64,000 nucleotides of DNA from assembly GCF_030687495.1 (NCBI RefSeq), contig NZ_CP117435.1, positions 3,414,501 through 3,478,500 on the forward strand, read 5' to 3'. The position numbers were made by a program, and so were the translations under genes. A model generated the notes under the pieces. The model had not been told where the DNA came from. It saw only the letters and a list, made by a program, of their open reading frames with translations, and did not search any database. Of the stretch, positions 8,290 through 17,836 are shown in pieces. How positions within the stretch are numbered: the first letter of the stretch is position 1; the number at the start of each line of letters is the position of its first letter. The stretch is from Pseudomonas sp. FP453. Its GTDB lineage: Bacteria > Pseudomonadota > Gammaproteobacteria > Pseudomonadales > Pseudomonadaceae.

Positions 8290-8553
8290 AGGCCGCCGCG
8301 CTTTGCTTTTGATTTTGATCTTGGGCGCCCCGTTAAACACGCTGGCCGGAATTCGAAATGGATTTGGGGGGTAAACCGGCAGGGATGCCGGTTTAGCCGC
8401 CCCGCGCCATGGATGGCGCGTGGCGGCGGCCCCCCAAATCCATGTCGGATTACGGGCATGCCGAGCCTAGGCGAGGCACCGAGTGTTGGGGCAAAAGCGT
8501 TTTGCTTACTTTTGCGCTCTTCAAAAGTGAGCCGCCGTAAGGGCGGAACCATA
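8290..8553. repeat. Structured non-coding repeat with cloverleaf folding potential
   Basis: A gene-free block with dense nested palindromes. An outer 14-bp perfect stem pairs 8358-8371 with 8430-8443. Inside it are a 10-bp perfect hairpin (8372-8381 with 8386-8395, loop GGGA) and a 15-bp stem with one mismatch (8396-8410 with 8413-8427). Together they make a three-way junction. A further small hairpin (GCCGCC..GGGCGG) lies near 8532-8547. I associate such blocks with recurrent intergenic repeats of fluorescens-group genomes, but this is memory, not a search. The remaining bases to 8680 show nothing further. Confidence 0.6.
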
Positions 8554-8680
8554 AGCAGCCGTTACCTCAGCAACGGATATGTACTCACTCCCACCAAAAG
8601 CCAAACCAGCGGAACTTTGCCAACAAATAACCGCCTGAATCCGGTACGCTCCCCCTTTTTACCCCAAGGAGATCCTCCCC

Positions 8681-8962
8681 ATGGCCAAAGCCACCGCCCG
8701 TCACATCCTCGTTTCCACTGAAGACAAGTGCAACGAACTCAAAGCCCAAATCGAAGGCGGCGCTGATTTCGCAGAAATCGCCAAAGCCAACTCCAGCTGC
8801 CCATCCAGCCGCGACGGCGGCAACCTGGGCTCGTTCGGCCCAGGCCAGATGGTCAAGGAATTCGACACCGTCGTCTTCAGCGCCCCGGTCAACACCGTGC
8901 AAGGCCCGGTAAAAACCCAGTTCGGCTACCACCTGCTGGAAGTCACCAGCCGCCAGGACTGA
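8681..8962 (+). CDS. ppiC: Parvulin-type peptidyl-prolyl isomerase
   Basis: 93 residues, single rotamase domain without signal peptide, so cytoplasmic like E. coli PpiC (Par10). Family motifs: ARHILVSTEDKC at the start, GADFAEIAKANSSCPSS in the middle, GGNLGSFGPGQMVKEFD and the closing TQFGYHLLEV, which include the conserved catalytic-site His, Cys, Met, Phe and His. It follows an AAGGAG ribosome site and is followed directly by a hairpin terminator, so it is a one-gene unit. A diverged paralogue lies at 23399-23674. Confidence 0.92.
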   Translation: MAKATARHILVSTEDKCNELKAQIEGGADFAEIAKANSSCPSSRDGGNLGSFGPGQMVKEFDTVVFSAPVNTVQGPVKTQFGYHLLEVTSRQD

Positions 8963-8986
8963 TCCAGTCTGCGCTGATGCTATAAA

Positions 8987-9014
8987 CAACGGCCCGCCTC
9001 TTGGTGGGCCGTTG
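8987..9014 (+). terminator. Hairpin terminator after ppiC
   Basis: An 11-bp stem AACGGCCCGCC / GGTGGGCCGTT (one G-U type pair) with a TCTT loop lies 25 bases after the ppiC stop. Only a short T-containing tail follows, so efficiency is uncertain. Confidence 0.65.
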
Positions 9015-9092
9015 TGCATGTGACGACTGGCGACACGGATGCCGTTAGCGTACAAATCCCTATTCCTGTTCACCCGGCGCTCAAGGCTGATA

Positions 9093-10934
9093 ATGCGATT
9101 GGCTTTTCTAAGACTGCTTGCTGCTTCCCTGCTATTGACCGGCACCGCCGTGCTCGCGGCGCCGCAACCGTACCTCACCGTGTACGGCGAACCGGCCAAG
9201 TACCCCGCCGGCTTCCACCACTTCGACTACGTCAACCCCAACGCCCCCAAGGGCGGCAGCCTGAAGCGCTCGGCCATCGAGATCGGGCGTTTTGACCATG
9301 TGCTGCCGTATATCGACAAAGGCATCGGCGTGTCCCAGGTCGACGGCTGGCTCTATTCGCCCCTGGCCCAGCGCTCCCTGGATGAGCCTTATACGGTCTA
9401 CGGCCTGGTCGCCGAGAAGATGGAACGCGCCGAGGATGGCCTGTCGCTGCGCTTCTTCCTCAACCCCAAGGCGCGCTTCGCCGATGGCACGCCGATCACC
9501 GCCGAAGACGTGCGCTACAGCTACAACCTGCTGATGACCCAAGGCCGCCTGGGCTTTCGCACGCTGTTCGCCGACGTCAAGCACGTCGAAGTCGAAGGTG
9601 AGCGCCAAGTGCGCTTCGACTTCTCCAGCAATGAAAACCGTACCCTGCCCCTCGACCTCGCGACCCTGCCGGTGCTCCCCGAACACTGGTGGAAAACCCG
9701 CGACTTCGCCAATGGCGGCGGCTACGAGATACCGCTGGGCAGCGGCCCGTACAAGATCAGCAAGATCGACTCCGGCAGCACCATCACCTTTACCCGCGAC
9801 CCCGCCTGGTGGGGCAAGGACCTGCCCGTCAGCCGTGGCCTGTACAACTTCGATCACCTGAGCCTGGAATACTTCGGCGACACCGAAGTGGCGCGCCAGG
9901 TCCTGCGCGGCGGCGCCTATGACTTCAACCGCGAGTTTTCCGCCACCGGCTATTCCATCGGCTACAACGGCCCGGCCCTCGACGATGGTCGCCTGCAACG
10001 TGCGCACCTGGCCAAAGAGGCGCCGCAACCGGCCCAGGGCTACGTGTTCAACGTGCAAAAACCAATGTTCAAGGACCGCCGCGTGCGCCAGGCGTTGGCG
10101 ATGCTATGGGACTTCGAATGGGCCAATCGGCAGATGATGCGCAACATGTACATCCGCCAGCAGAGCTTCTTCTCCAACAGCCCGCTGGCCGCCAGCCAAC
10201 CACCGACGCCAGAAGAACTGGCAATCCTCGAACCCTTGCGCGGGCAGGTTCCCGACGAGGTCTTCACGCAAGTATTCAAGGCCCCGGTCACCGACGGCAG
10301 CGGCATGATCCGCGACAAGCAGCTGCAAGCCCTGGCCCTGCTGGAAGCCGCCGGCTGGAAACCGGACGGCGACAGGCTGGTCAACGCCGAGGGCGAGCCA
10401 CTGGAGTTCACCTTCCTCAACACCCAGAACGGCCTGGAACGCCTGTTGCTGCCGTACAAGCGCAACCTGGCGCAGATCGGCATCACCTTGAACATCCGCC
10501 GCATCGACCCCTCGCAATACGTCAACCGCATGATGGCGCGCGACTACGACATGATCGTGGTCGGCTTCCCGGTCACCACCTCGCCAGGGATGGAGCTGTA
10601 CAACTACTTCGGCTCAGACGCCGCGTTCGACCCCGGCGCCAACAACTACATGGTGCTCAAGGACCCGGCCGTCGACACCTTGATCAAGGGCCTGGTCAAG
10701 GCCAACACCCAGGCGCAGATGCTCACCTACGCCCACGCCCTGGACCGGGTGCTGCAATGGAACTACTTGTGGATTCCCAACTACTACCCGCCCGGCACGT
10801 CCGCCGCGTGGTGGAACCGCTTCGGCCGCCCGGCCGTCGAGGCGAAGAACGATGAAGCCCTGGAAAGCTGGTGGGAAATCAGCCCCACGCCGCTGACAGA
10901 CGAACAGATGAAACAACGCGGAGGCAGCCACTGA
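9093..10934 (+). CDS. yejA: Periplasmic peptide-binding protein of the Yej importer
   Basis: 613 residues from ATG 9093 (AAGG at suitable spacing); an earlier ATG at 9039 would place residues before the signal peptide [23 protein letters not shown]. The mature part is an SBP family 5 (oligopeptide/microcin C binding) protein: [55 protein letters not shown] and [15 protein letters not shown]. It delivers peptides to YejBE/F. The stop overlaps the yejB start (TGATG), which marks a coupled four-gene operon. In E. coli the system takes up microcin C. Confidence 0.92.
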   Translation: MRLAFLRLLAASLLLTGTAVLAAPQPYLTVYGEPAKYPAGFHHFDYVNPNAPKGGSLKRSAIEIGRFDHVLPYIDKGIGVSQVDGWLYSPLAQRSLDEPYTVYGLVAEKMERAEDGLSLRFFLNPKARFADGTPITAEDVRYSYNLLMTQGRLGFRTLFADVKHVEVEGERQVRFDFSSNENRTLPLDLATLPVLPEHWWKTRDFANGGGYEIPLGSGPYKISKIDSGSTITFTRDPAWWGKDLPVSRGLYNFDHLSLEYFGDTEVARQVLRGGAYDFNREFSATGYSIGYNGPALDDGRLQRAHLAKEAPQPAQGYVFNVQKPMFKDRRVRQALAMLWDFEWANRQMMRNMYIRQQSFFSNSPLAASQPPTPEELAILEPLRGQVPDEVFTQVFKAPVTDGSGMIRDKQLQALALLEAAGWKPDGDRLVNAEGEPLEFTFLNTQNGLERLLLPYKRNLAQIGITLNIRRIDPSQYVNRMMARDYDMIVVGFPVTTSPGMELYNYFGSDAAFDPGANNYMVLKDPAVDTLIKGLVKANTQAQMLTYAHALDRVLQWNYLWIPNYYPPGTSAAWWNRFGRPAVEAKNDEALESWWEISPTPLTDEQMKQRGGSH

Positions 10935-11995
10935 TGTTTGCCTATATCGTGCGGCGCCTGCTGCTGATCATTCCCACGCTGGTGATCATCCTGCTGGTCA
11001 ACTTCGTTATCGTCCAGGCCGCGCCCGGCGGGCCGGTGGAACAAGCCATCGCCCACCTGCAAGGCATCGGCGGCGGCGCGGTGGGCGGTTCGGGCGGCGA
11101 CGGCATCAGCGGCGGCTCCCGCGCCAGCCGTGGCCTGGACCCCAAGCTGATCAAGGACATCGAAAAACAATACGGCTTCGACAAGCCCGCGCCGGAGCGC
11201 CTGTGGCTGATGCTCACCAGCTACGCCCAATTGGATTTCGGCAACAGCTTCTTTCGCGGCAAGACGGTGATCGACCTGATCCTGGAAAAGATGCCGGTGA
11301 CCATCTCCCTCGGCCTGTGGGCCACGCTGATCACCTACCTGGTGTCGATCCCCCTGGGGATTCGCAAGGCGGTGCGTCACGGCAGCAGCTTTGACGTGTG
11401 GAGCAGCACCGCCATCGTCATCGGTTACGCGATGCCCGCGTTCCTGTTTGCGATGTTCCTGATCGTGGTCTTCGCCGGCGGCACCTCGCTGAACTGGTTC
11501 CCGGTGCGCGGGCTGGTCTCGGAAAACTTCGAAGAACTGAGCGCCGTGGGCAAGATCGCCGACTACTTCTGGCACCTGGTGCTGCCGGTGACGTCGCTGG
11601 TGATCGGCGGGTTCGCCACCCTGACTATCCTCACGAAAAACTCGTTCCTCAATGAAATCACCCGTCAGTACGTGGTCACCGCCCGCGCCAAGGGCCTCAG
11701 CGAACGGCGCGTGTTGTACGGCCATGTGTTCCGCAACGCCATGCTGCTGGTGATCTCGGGGATTCCCCAGGCCTTTATCAGTGTGTTCTTTGCCGGCTCC
11801 CTGCTGATCGAGGTGATTTTCTCCCTCGATGGCCTGGGCCGCATGAGCTACGAAGCGGCGGTCTCGCGGGACTATCCGGTGGTGTTCGGTTCGCTGTTTA
11901 TCTTCACCCTGTTCGGCCTCTTGATAAAACTCATCGGTGACCTCTGCTACACCCTGGTGGACCCGCGTATCGACTTCGCCGCGAGGAACGCCTGA
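10934..11995 (+). CDS. yejB: Peptide ABC transporter permease
   Basis: 353 residues starting [24 protein letters not shown], the classic first helix of DppB/OppB-type permeases. Six membrane segments can be read, with the EAA-type loop [24 protein letters not shown] that contacts the ATPase. A Gly/Ser-rich insert follows the first helix ([17 protein letters not shown], periplasmic), as expected of YejB. Start and stop overlap by one base with yejA and yejE, so translation is coupled. Confidence 0.93.
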   Translation: MFAYIVRRLLLIIPTLVIILLVNFVIVQAAPGGPVEQAIAHLQGIGGGAVGGSGGDGISGGSRASRGLDPKLIKDIEKQYGFDKPAPERLWLMLTSYAQLDFGNSFFRGKTVIDLILEKMPVTISLGLWATLITYLVSIPLGIRKAVRHGSSFDVWSSTAIVIGYAMPAFLFAMFLIVVFAGGTSLNWFPVRGLVSENFEELSAVGKIADYFWHLVLPVTSLVIGGFATLTILTKNSFLNEITRQYVVTARAKGLSERRVLYGHVFRNAMLLVISGIPQAFISVFFAGSLLIEVIFSLDGLGRMSYEAAVSRDYPVVFGSLFIFTLFGLLIKLIGDLCYTLVDPRIDFAARNA

Positions 11996-13017
11996 TGCTT
12001 AATTTGTCTCCCGTGGCCCGTCGGCGTTTCGAGCGGTTCAAGAAGAACCGGCGCGGCTGGTGGTCGCTGTGGCTGTTTATCGGCCTGTTTATCCTCACCC
12101 TCGGCGGCGAGTTGATCGCCAATGACAAGCCGCTGGTGCTGAGCTTCAAGAACGAGCTGTATTTCCCGGTGTTCAAGCGCTACACCGAGCAGCAGTTCGG
12201 CGGCCAGTTGCCGTTTCAGGCCGACTACCGCAGTGACTACGTGCAAAAGCTGATCAAACAGGACGGCGGCTGGATGCTGTTCCCGCCGATCCCGTTCAGC
12301 GACGACACGCCCAACTACGAACTGACCCGCCCTGCCCCCAGCCCGCCCTCGGCGGTGAACTGGCTGGGCACCGACGATCAGTCGCGGGACGTGTTGGCAC
12401 GGGTGATCTTTGGCGCGCGGGTGTCGATCCTGTTCGCCCTGGCGCTCACCGCGATCAGCGCGGCCATCGGCATCGCCGCCGGGGCGTTGCAGGGCTATTA
12501 CGGCGGCTGGGTGGATTTGATCGGCCAGCGCGTGCTGGAAGTGTGGTCCGGGCTGCCGGTGCTGTACCTGCTGATCATCCTGTCGGGTTTTGTCGAGCCG
12601 AATTTCTGGTGGCTGCTGGGGATCATGGCGCTGTTTTCCTGGCTGGCCCTGGTGGACGTGGTGCGCGCCGAGTTCCTGCGCGGGCGCAACCTGGAATACG
12701 TCAAGGCCGCACGGGCCCTGGGCTTGGGCGACGCGAAGATCATCCGCCGGCATATCCTGCCGAATGCGATGACCGCCACCCTGAGCTACTTGCCGTTCAT
12801 TTTGACCGGGGCGATCTCCACCTTGAGCGCCCTGGATTTCCTCGGCTTCGGCATGCCCGCCGGCAGCGCGTCGCTGGGCGAGTTGATCGCCCAGGGCAAG
12901 CAGAACCTGCAAGCGCCGTGGCTGGGCCTGACGGCGTTTTTCACCCTGGCGCTGATCCTGTCGCTGCTGGTGTTTATTGGCGAGGCGCTGCGTGACGCCT
13001 TCGACCCCCGCTCATGA
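11995..13017 (+). CDS. yejE: Peptide ABC transporter permease
   Basis: 340 residues, OppC-type permease. N-terminal cytoplasmic basic stretch RRRFERFKKNRRGWWSLW, a first helix, then a long periplasmic segment characteristic of YejE before the conserved WLGTDDQSRDVLARVIFGARVS block. The EAA loop reads YVKAARALGLGDAKIIRRHILPNA. It pairs with YejB to form the membrane channel. Its ATG overlaps the yejB TGA. Confidence 0.93.
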   Translation: MLNLSPVARRRFERFKKNRRGWWSLWLFIGLFILTLGGELIANDKPLVLSFKNELYFPVFKRYTEQQFGGQLPFQADYRSDYVQKLIKQDGGWMLFPPIPFSDDTPNYELTRPAPSPPSAVNWLGTDDQSRDVLARVIFGARVSILFALALTAISAAIGIAAGALQGYYGGWVDLIGQRVLEVWSGLPVLYLLIILSGFVEPNFWWLLGIMALFSWLALVDVVRAEFLRGRNLEYVKAARALGLGDAKIIRRHILPNAMTATLSYLPFILTGAISTLSALDFLGFGMPAGSASLGELIAQGKQNLQAPWLGLTAFFTLALILSLLVFIGEALRDAFDPRS

Positions 13018-13027
13018 GTGATTGCAT

Positions 13028-14599
13028 ATGAACCTGATCGAGATCCGCGACCTCAGCGTCGCCTTCAACGGCCAGACCGTGGTGAACACGCTGTGCCTGG
13101 ACGTGCGCCCCGGCGAGTGCCTGGCGCTGGTGGGCGAGTCGGGTTCGGGCAAGTCGGTGACGGCCCATTCGATCCTGCAATTGCTGCCCGAGGCCGGCAC
13201 GCAAACCACCGGTTCCATCAAGTACCGCGGCCAGGAGCTGATCGGCGCGTCGGCCGCAACCTTGCAAAAGCTGCGCGGCAACCGCATCGCGATGATCTTC
13301 CAGGAGCCGATGACCTCCCTCAACCCGTTGCACAGCATCGAAAAGCAGATCGGCGAAACCCTGCTGCTGCACAAGGGCCTCGGCGGCAAGGCGGCGCAGG
13401 CGCGCATCCTTGAACTGCTCGACCTGGTGGGCATCCAGAAACCCCAGGAACGCCTCAAGGCCTACCCCCACCAACTCTCCGGTGGCCAGCGGCAACGGGT
13501 GATGATTGCCATGGCCCTGGCCTGCGAGCCCGAGTTGCTGATCGCCGACGAACCCACCACCGCGCTGGACGTCACGGTGCAGCGCAAGATCCTGCTGCTG
13601 CTCAAATCCCTGCAACAGCGCCTGGGCATGTCGCTGCTGCTGATCAGCCACGACCTCAACCTGGTGCGCAGCATTGCCCAGCGCGTGTGTGTGATGCACG
13701 CCGGCGAGATCGTCGAACAGGCCGACTGCCAGACCTTGTTCACCGCGCCGCAGCACCCTTACAGCCGCCTGCTGCTGGACGCCGAACCCTCGGGCGACGT
13801 GCTGTGCAGCGACCCGCGTGAAACGGTGTTGCAGGTGGACGACCTGAGCGTGCAATTCCCCCTCGGCGGCGGCCTGTTCCGGCGCAAGACCTATCTGCGT
13901 GCGGTAGACGGCATCAGCCTCAGCGTGCAGCGCGGCAAGACCCTGGGGATTGTCGGCGAGTCCGGCTCGGGCAAGTCCACCCTGGGCCAGGCGATCCTGC
14001 GCCTGCTGGACTCCACCGGCAGCATCCGCTTCCAGGGCACCGCCCTCGACCCGCTCAACCACCAGCAGATGCGCCCGTGGCGCAAGCAAATGCAGGTGGT
14101 GTTCCAGGACCCTTATGGCAGCCTCAGCCCGCGCATGTCGGTGCAGCAGATCATCAGCGAAGGCCTGGAAGTGCACGCGCCATGCAGCCTGGAGGACCGT
14201 GATGCACAAGTGATCCAGGTGCTCAAGGACGTCGGCCTCGACCCCGCCAGCCGCCACCGCTACCCCCACGAATTCTCCGGCGGCCAGCGCCAACGCATCG
14301 CCATCGCCCGCGCCCTGGTGCTCAAGCCGGCGCTGATGCTGCTGGACGAACCGACCTCGGCCCTCGACCGCACGGTGCAGAAGCAGGTGGTGGCGCTGTT
14401 GCGTGAGCTGCAGGAGAAATATGGCCTGACCTACCTGTTTATCAGTCATGACCTGGCGGTGGTGCGGGCCATGGCCCATGACATGATCGTGATCAAGGAT
14501 GGCAAGGTGGTGGAGGCCGGGGCGAGTCATCAGGTATTCGAAGCGCCGCAGCATGCCTACACCCAAGAGCTGCTGGCCGCCGCCAATATCCCCCTGTAA
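13028..14599 (+). CDS. yejF: Duplicated ATP-binding protein of the Yej importer
   Basis: 523 residues with two complete ABC ATPase domains: Walker A GESGSGKS in each half (about residues 38 and 316), signatures LSGGQRQR and FSGGQRQR, Walker B with ADEPT and LDEPTSALD, and H-loops SHD. One polypeptide thus powers the YejBE permease pair. I prefer the ATG at 13028 to a TTG two codons earlier. An A-type REP doublet 11 bases past the stop closes the operon and separates it from the regulator downstream. Confidence 0.92.
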   Translation: MNLIEIRDLSVAFNGQTVVNTLCLDVRPGECLALVGESGSGKSVTAHSILQLLPEAGTQTTGSIKYRGQELIGASAATLQKLRGNRIAMIFQEPMTSLNPLHSIEKQIGETLLLHKGLGGKAAQARILELLDLVGIQKPQERLKAYPHQLSGGQRQRVMIAMALACEPELLIADEPTTALDVTVQRKILLLLKSLQQRLGMSLLLISHDLNLVRSIAQRVCVMHAGEIVEQADCQTLFTAPQHPYSRLLLDAEPSGDVLCSDPRETVLQVDDLSVQFPLGGGLFRRKTYLRAVDGISLSVQRGKTLGIVGESGSGKSTLGQAILRLLDSTGSIRFQGTALDPLNHQQMRPWRKQMQVVFQDPYGSLSPRMSVQQIISEGLEVHAPCSLEDRDAQVIQVLKDVGLDPASRHRYPHEFSGGQRQRIAIARALVLKPALMLLDEPTSALDRTVQKQVVALLRELQEKYGLTYLFISHDLAVVRAMAHDMIVIKDGKVVEAGASHQVFEAPQHAYTQELLAAANIPL

Positions 14600-14610
14600 A
14601 CACGGTCCCC

Positions 14611-14701
14611 TGTGGGAGCTGGCTTGCCTGCGATAGCGATGTATCAGTCAATATATATTCGGTACTGACAGACCGCCATCGCAGGCAAGCCAGCTCCCAC
14701 A
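14611..14701. repeat. REP doublet (A-type arms)
   Basis: Inverted arms TGTGGGAGCTGGCTTGCC.. and ..GGCAAGCCAGCTCCCACA enclose a spacer with the inner palindromic ends common to this family. Located between yejF and the sigma54 activator. Confidence 0.88.
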
Positions 14702-14742
14702 GGATCGCACTCCCACTCCTATTTTGTGTTGGCGGCATAAGC

Positions 14743-16140
14743 ATGAACACCAGCGAAAGCCTCAAGGACTACCAACAGGTGCGCGGCCTGGCCATCCAGT
14801 CGCTGTTCGAGATCATCGAGCAGTCCAGCGAAGGCACGGTGATTGTCGATCGCGACGCCAATATCGTCTGGATGAACGAGCGCTACGCCAAGCGCTTCGG
14901 CCTGAAAAGCGCCGATGAAGCCATCGGCCAGCCGTGTGAAAAGGTGATTTCCAACAGCCTGTTGCGCCAGGTGGTGCGCACCGACCTGCCGATCCTGCTG
15001 GACATCCAGGACACGCCCAAAGGCCCGTTGGTGGTGATGCGCCTGCCGATCCACAACGATGCCGGCGCGGTGATCGGCGCGATTGGTTTTGCGCTGTTCG
15101 ATGAGCTGCGCAACCTGTCGCCGCTGATCGAGCGCTACCTGAGCATGCAGCAGGAACTGGCCTCGACCCGATCGTTGCTGCGTTCGCGGCAGAGCAAATA
15201 CAACTTTGCGCACTTTATCGGCACCAGCGCCGCCAGCCTCGAAGTCAAACGCCGCGCACGGCGCAGTGCCAGCGCCGAGTCGCCGGTGCTGCTGCTGGGG
15301 GAAACCGGCACCGGCAAGGAATTGCTGGCCCAGGCGATCCACGGCGCGTCACCCCGTGCGCACAAGGCATTCGTCAGCGTCAACAGCGCGGCGATTCCCG
15401 CCGACCTGCTGGAAGCCGAATTCTTCGGCACCGCGCCGGGCGCGTTTACCGGCGCCGACCGCAAGGGCCGTCCCGGCAAATTCCAGATCGCCCAGGGCGG
15501 CACGCTGTTCCTCGATGAAATCGGCGATATGCCCCTGCCGCTGCAAAGCAAACTGCTGCGGGTATTGCAGGAAAAGGAATTCGAACCGGTAGGCTCCAAC
15601 GAAATGCTGCACAGCGATGTGCGGGTGATCGCGGCGACGTCCATGGACCTGGAAGCGGCGATCAAGCGCGGGGAGTTTCGTGCAGACCTGTATTACCGCC
15701 TGAACGTGCTGCCGATCCAGGTGCCGCCGTTGCGCGAGCGCCTGGAAGATATCCCGGCGCTGAGCGAGGCGATCCTTGAGGAACTGCGCAGCCAGCACGA
15801 ACTGGACCGCGAAGCCCTGGCGCTGCTGGCGCAACACGCATGGCCGGGGAATATCCGCGAGTTGCGCAATGTGCTGGAACGGGCGGCGTTGTTGAGTGAT
15901 GACCTGGTGCTGAATGCCGAGGAGATTCGTGCGGCGATCGGCACCTTTACCCCGGTCGCGCGCAGTGCGGTGGCGGCGGTAGAGGGCGAAAGCTTCAGCG
16001 CGGCGCGGGAGCGGTTTGATCGGCAGATCATTGCGGCAGCGTTGGAGGCCTGCGGGGGGAATGTGGTGGAGGCGGCCAAGCGGTTGGGGCTGGGGCGGTC
16101 GACGTTGTACAAGAAGATGGTGGCGCTGGGCATCGCCTAG
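14743..16140 (+). CDS. hbcR: Sigma54-dependent activator of 3-hydroxybutyrate catabolism (HbcR-like)
   Basis: 465 residues: N-terminal PAS-like sensor (about 20-120), a short coiled linker, an AAA+ domain with Walker A GETGTGKE (about 186-193), the sigma54 loop GAFTGAD (about 235-241) and Walker B FLDEIGDM, then a Fis-type helix-turn-helix at the very end (GGNVVEAAKRLGLGRSTLYKKM). It sits just upstream of a GntP permease and 3-hydroxybutyrate dehydrogenase, the order of PA2005-PA2004-PA2003 in P. aeruginosa, where PA2005 with RpoN controls (R)-3-hydroxybutyrate use. Its likely operators and target promoter are visible immediately downstream. The ligand sensed by the PAS domain is unknown. Confidence 0.85.
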   Translation: MNTSESLKDYQQVRGLAIQSLFEIIEQSSEGTVIVDRDANIVWMNERYAKRFGLKSADEAIGQPCEKVISNSLLRQVVRTDLPILLDIQDTPKGPLVVMRLPIHNDAGAVIGAIGFALFDELRNLSPLIERYLSMQQELASTRSLLRSRQSKYNFAHFIGTSAASLEVKRRARRSASAESPVLLLGETGTGKELLAQAIHGASPRAHKAFVSVNSAAIPADLLEAEFFGTAPGAFTGADRKGRPGKFQIAQGGTLFLDEIGDMPLPLQSKLLRVLQEKEFEPVGSNEMLHSDVRVIAATSMDLEAAIKRGEFRADLYYRLNVLPIQVPPLRERLEDIPALSEAILEELRSQHELDREALALLAQHAWPGNIRELRNVLERAALLSDDLVLNAEEIRAAIGTFTPVARSAVAAVEGESFSAARERFDRQIIAAALEACGGNVVEAAKRLGLGRSTLYKKMVALGIA

Positions 16141-16155
16141 TCTCCATAAAGAGAC
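16140..16155. promoter_or_regulatory. Candidate activator site 1 (GTCTC-N6-GAGAC)
   Basis: Perfect 5-bp inverted repeat with a 6-base spacer that begins at the last base of the hbcR stop codon. Its half-sites and spacing match the longer palindrome at 16283-16304, so both may bind the Fis-type dimer of the upstream regulator. Confidence 0.5.
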
Positions 16156-16182
16156 ATAACTCTCAAATTCAAGACAGGCACC

Positions 16183-16271
16183 TGTGGGAGCTGGCTTGCC
16201 TGCGATAGCGGTACATCAGTGACAGGTGAGCAAGCTGATAGACCGCTATCGCAGGCAAGCCAGCTCCCACA
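16183..16271. repeat. REP doublet (A-type arms) between two operator-like sites
   Basis: Inverted arms of the GCTGGCTTGCCTGCGAT type enclose a spacer with TCAGTGACAG. The element has landed between the two candidate upstream activating sites of the hydroxybutyrate promoter, raising the distance between them to about 140 bp. Confidence 0.88.
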
Positions 16272-16282
16272 GGGGATCTTCA

Positions 16283-16304
16283 TTTGTCTCTAACTTGAGA
16301 CAAA
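16283..16304. promoter_or_regulatory. Candidate activator site 2 (TTTGTCTC-N6-GAGACAAA)
   Basis: Perfect 8-bp inverted repeat around a 6-base spacer (TAACTT), centred about 75 bp upstream of the -24/-12 promoter, a usual place for an enhancer-binding protein site. It shares the GTCTC-N6-GAGAC core with the site at 16140-16155. Confidence 0.65.
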
Positions 16305-16363
16305 ATTCAAAGCACTCACTCCAAATAAGATTTTTATCGTTATATTTCAACTAGTTATATTGT

Positions 16364-16379
16364 TGGCACGCATCTCGCT
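16364..16379 (+). promoter_or_regulatory. Sigma54 -24/-12 promoter of the hydroxybutyrate operon
   Basis: TGGCACG-CATC-TCGCT matches the RpoN consensus: full TGGCACG box, GG and GC separated by exactly 10 bases. It precedes the permease gene by about 60 bases, and the upstream stretch 16305-16363 is AT-rich, which would suit IHF-assisted looping to the activator sites. Confidence 0.8.
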
Positions 16380-16437
16380 ATAGCCTCTCCCCACCGCAAC
16401 ACCCCACAAAAATAACAATTCGATCTGGAGACACTCC

Positions 16438-17829
16438 ATGAGTGTAATCATCGCCCTGGCAGCCCTCGCGCTGCTGATGCTGGCTGCCTACCGTGGCTAT
16501 AGCGTTATCCTGTTTGCCCCCATCGCCGCCCTCGGCGCTGTCCTGCTCACCGATCCGTCCGCCGTTGCGCCTGCCTTTACCGGGGTGTTCATGGAGAAGA
16601 TGGTCGGGTTTATCAAACTGTATTTCCCCGTGTTCCTGCTCGGTGCGGTATTCGGCAAGCTGATCGAGCTGTCGGGCTTTTCCCGTTCGATTGTGGCCGC
16701 GGCGATCCGTTTGCTCGGCACCCGCCAGGCGATGCTGGTGATCGTGCTGGTCTGCGCCCTGCTCACCTACGGCGGCGTGTCGCTGTTTGTGGTGGTGTTT
16801 GCGGTGTACCCGTTTGCGGCGGAGATGTTTCGCCAGAGCAATATCCCCAAGCGCCTGATCCCGGCGACCATCGCCCTCGGTGCGTTTTCGTTCACCATGG
16901 ACGCCCTGCCCGGCACGCCGCAGATCCAGAACATCATCCCCAGCACGTTTTTCAACACCACCGCCTGGGCCGCGCCGTGGCTGGGCGTGATCGGCACGAT
17001 CTTTGTGTTCTGCGCCGGCATGCTCTACCTGGCGCGCCAGCGCAACAAGGCCCAACGCGCCGGCGAAGGCTATGGCACCGAGCTGCGTAACGAGCCGGAA
17101 ACCGCCGAAAACCTCAGCTTGCCCAACCCGTGGATCGCGTTGTCGCCGCTGATTCTGGTGGGCGTGATGAACCTGCTGTTTACCCACTGGATTCCGCAGT
17201 GGTACGGCAAGACCCACAGCCTCGCCCTGCCGGGCATGAGCGCGCCGGTGACCACTGAAATCGCCAAGCTCACCGCGATCTGGGCGGTGCAGGCGGCGCT
17301 GCTGGTGGGCATCTTGATGGTGCTGGTGTTCGGCTGGTCGGCGATCAAAAGCAAGCTCGCCGAAGGCAGCAAAAGTGCGGTCAGCGGCGCGTTGCTGGCG
17401 GCGATGAACACCGCGTCGGAATACGGCTTTGGTGCGGTGATCGCCTCGCTGCCGGGCTTTCTGGTGCTGGCGGACTGGCTCAAGGGCATCCCCAACCCGC
17501 TGGTCAACGAAGCGATTACCGTGACCTTGCTGGCCGGTATCACCGGTTCCGCCTCGGGCGGCATGAGCATTGCGCTGGCGGCCATGTCCGAGAGCTTTAT
17601 TTCGGCGGCCCATGCGGCCAATATCCCCCTTGAAGTGCTGCACCGCGTGGCGGCCATGGCCAGCGGCGGCATGGACACCCTGCCCCACAACGGCGCGGTG
17701 ATCACGCTGCTGGCGGTCACCGGGCTGACCCACCGCGAAGCCTACAAGGACATTTTCGGCATCACCATCATCAAGACCCTTGCGGTGTTCGTGGTGATCG
17801 GGACTTTCTACGCCACCGGCATTGTGTGA
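16438..17829 (+). CDS. GntP-family permease, likely 3-hydroxybutyrate uptake
   Basis: 463 residues with about 12 hydrophobic segments and no signal peptide, starting MSVIIALAALALLMLAAYRGYSVI. Family features of the GntP/CitMHS superfamily: the early HIS-less loop KLIELSGFSRSIVAAAIRLLG, TMDALPGTPQIQNIIPSTFF, GSASGGMSIALAAM and GGMDTLPHNGAVITLL. Regulated by the sigma54 promoter at 16364 and ending 7 bases before bdhA, it most likely imports 3-hydroxybutyrate or acetoacetate, as proposed for its P. aeruginosa neighbour equivalent PA2004. Substrate is inferred from context only. Confidence 0.82.
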   Translation: MSVIIALAALALLMLAAYRGYSVILFAPIAALGAVLLTDPSAVAPAFTGVFMEKMVGFIKLYFPVFLLGAVFGKLIELSGFSRSIVAAAIRLLGTRQAMLVIVLVCALLTYGGVSLFVVVFAVYPFAAEMFRQSNIPKRLIPATIALGAFSFTMDALPGTPQIQNIIPSTFFNTTAWAAPWLGVIGTIFVFCAGMLYLARQRNKAQRAGEGYGTELRNEPETAENLSLPNPWIALSPLILVGVMNLLFTHWIPQWYGKTHSLALPGMSAPVTTEIAKLTAIWAVQAALLVGILMVLVFGWSAIKSKLAEGSKSAVSGALLAAMNTASEYGFGAVIASLPGFLVLADWLKGIPNPLVNEAITVTLLAGITGSASGGMSIALAAMSESFISAAHAANIPLEVLHRVAAMASGGMDTLPHNGAVITLLAVTGLTHREAYKDIFGITIIKTLAVFVVIGTFYATGIV

Positions 17830-17836
17830 GGTTTTC

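Noticed and set aside
8681..8962. Signal peptide making the parvulin periplasmic
   Set aside because: The N-terminus starts directly with the rotamase domain (AKATARHILV) and has no hydrophobic stretch.
12974..14566. 530-codon open frame opposite yejF
   Set aside because: His/Gln/Gly-rich antisense frame with no recognisable domain, fully covered by the duplicated ATPase gene.
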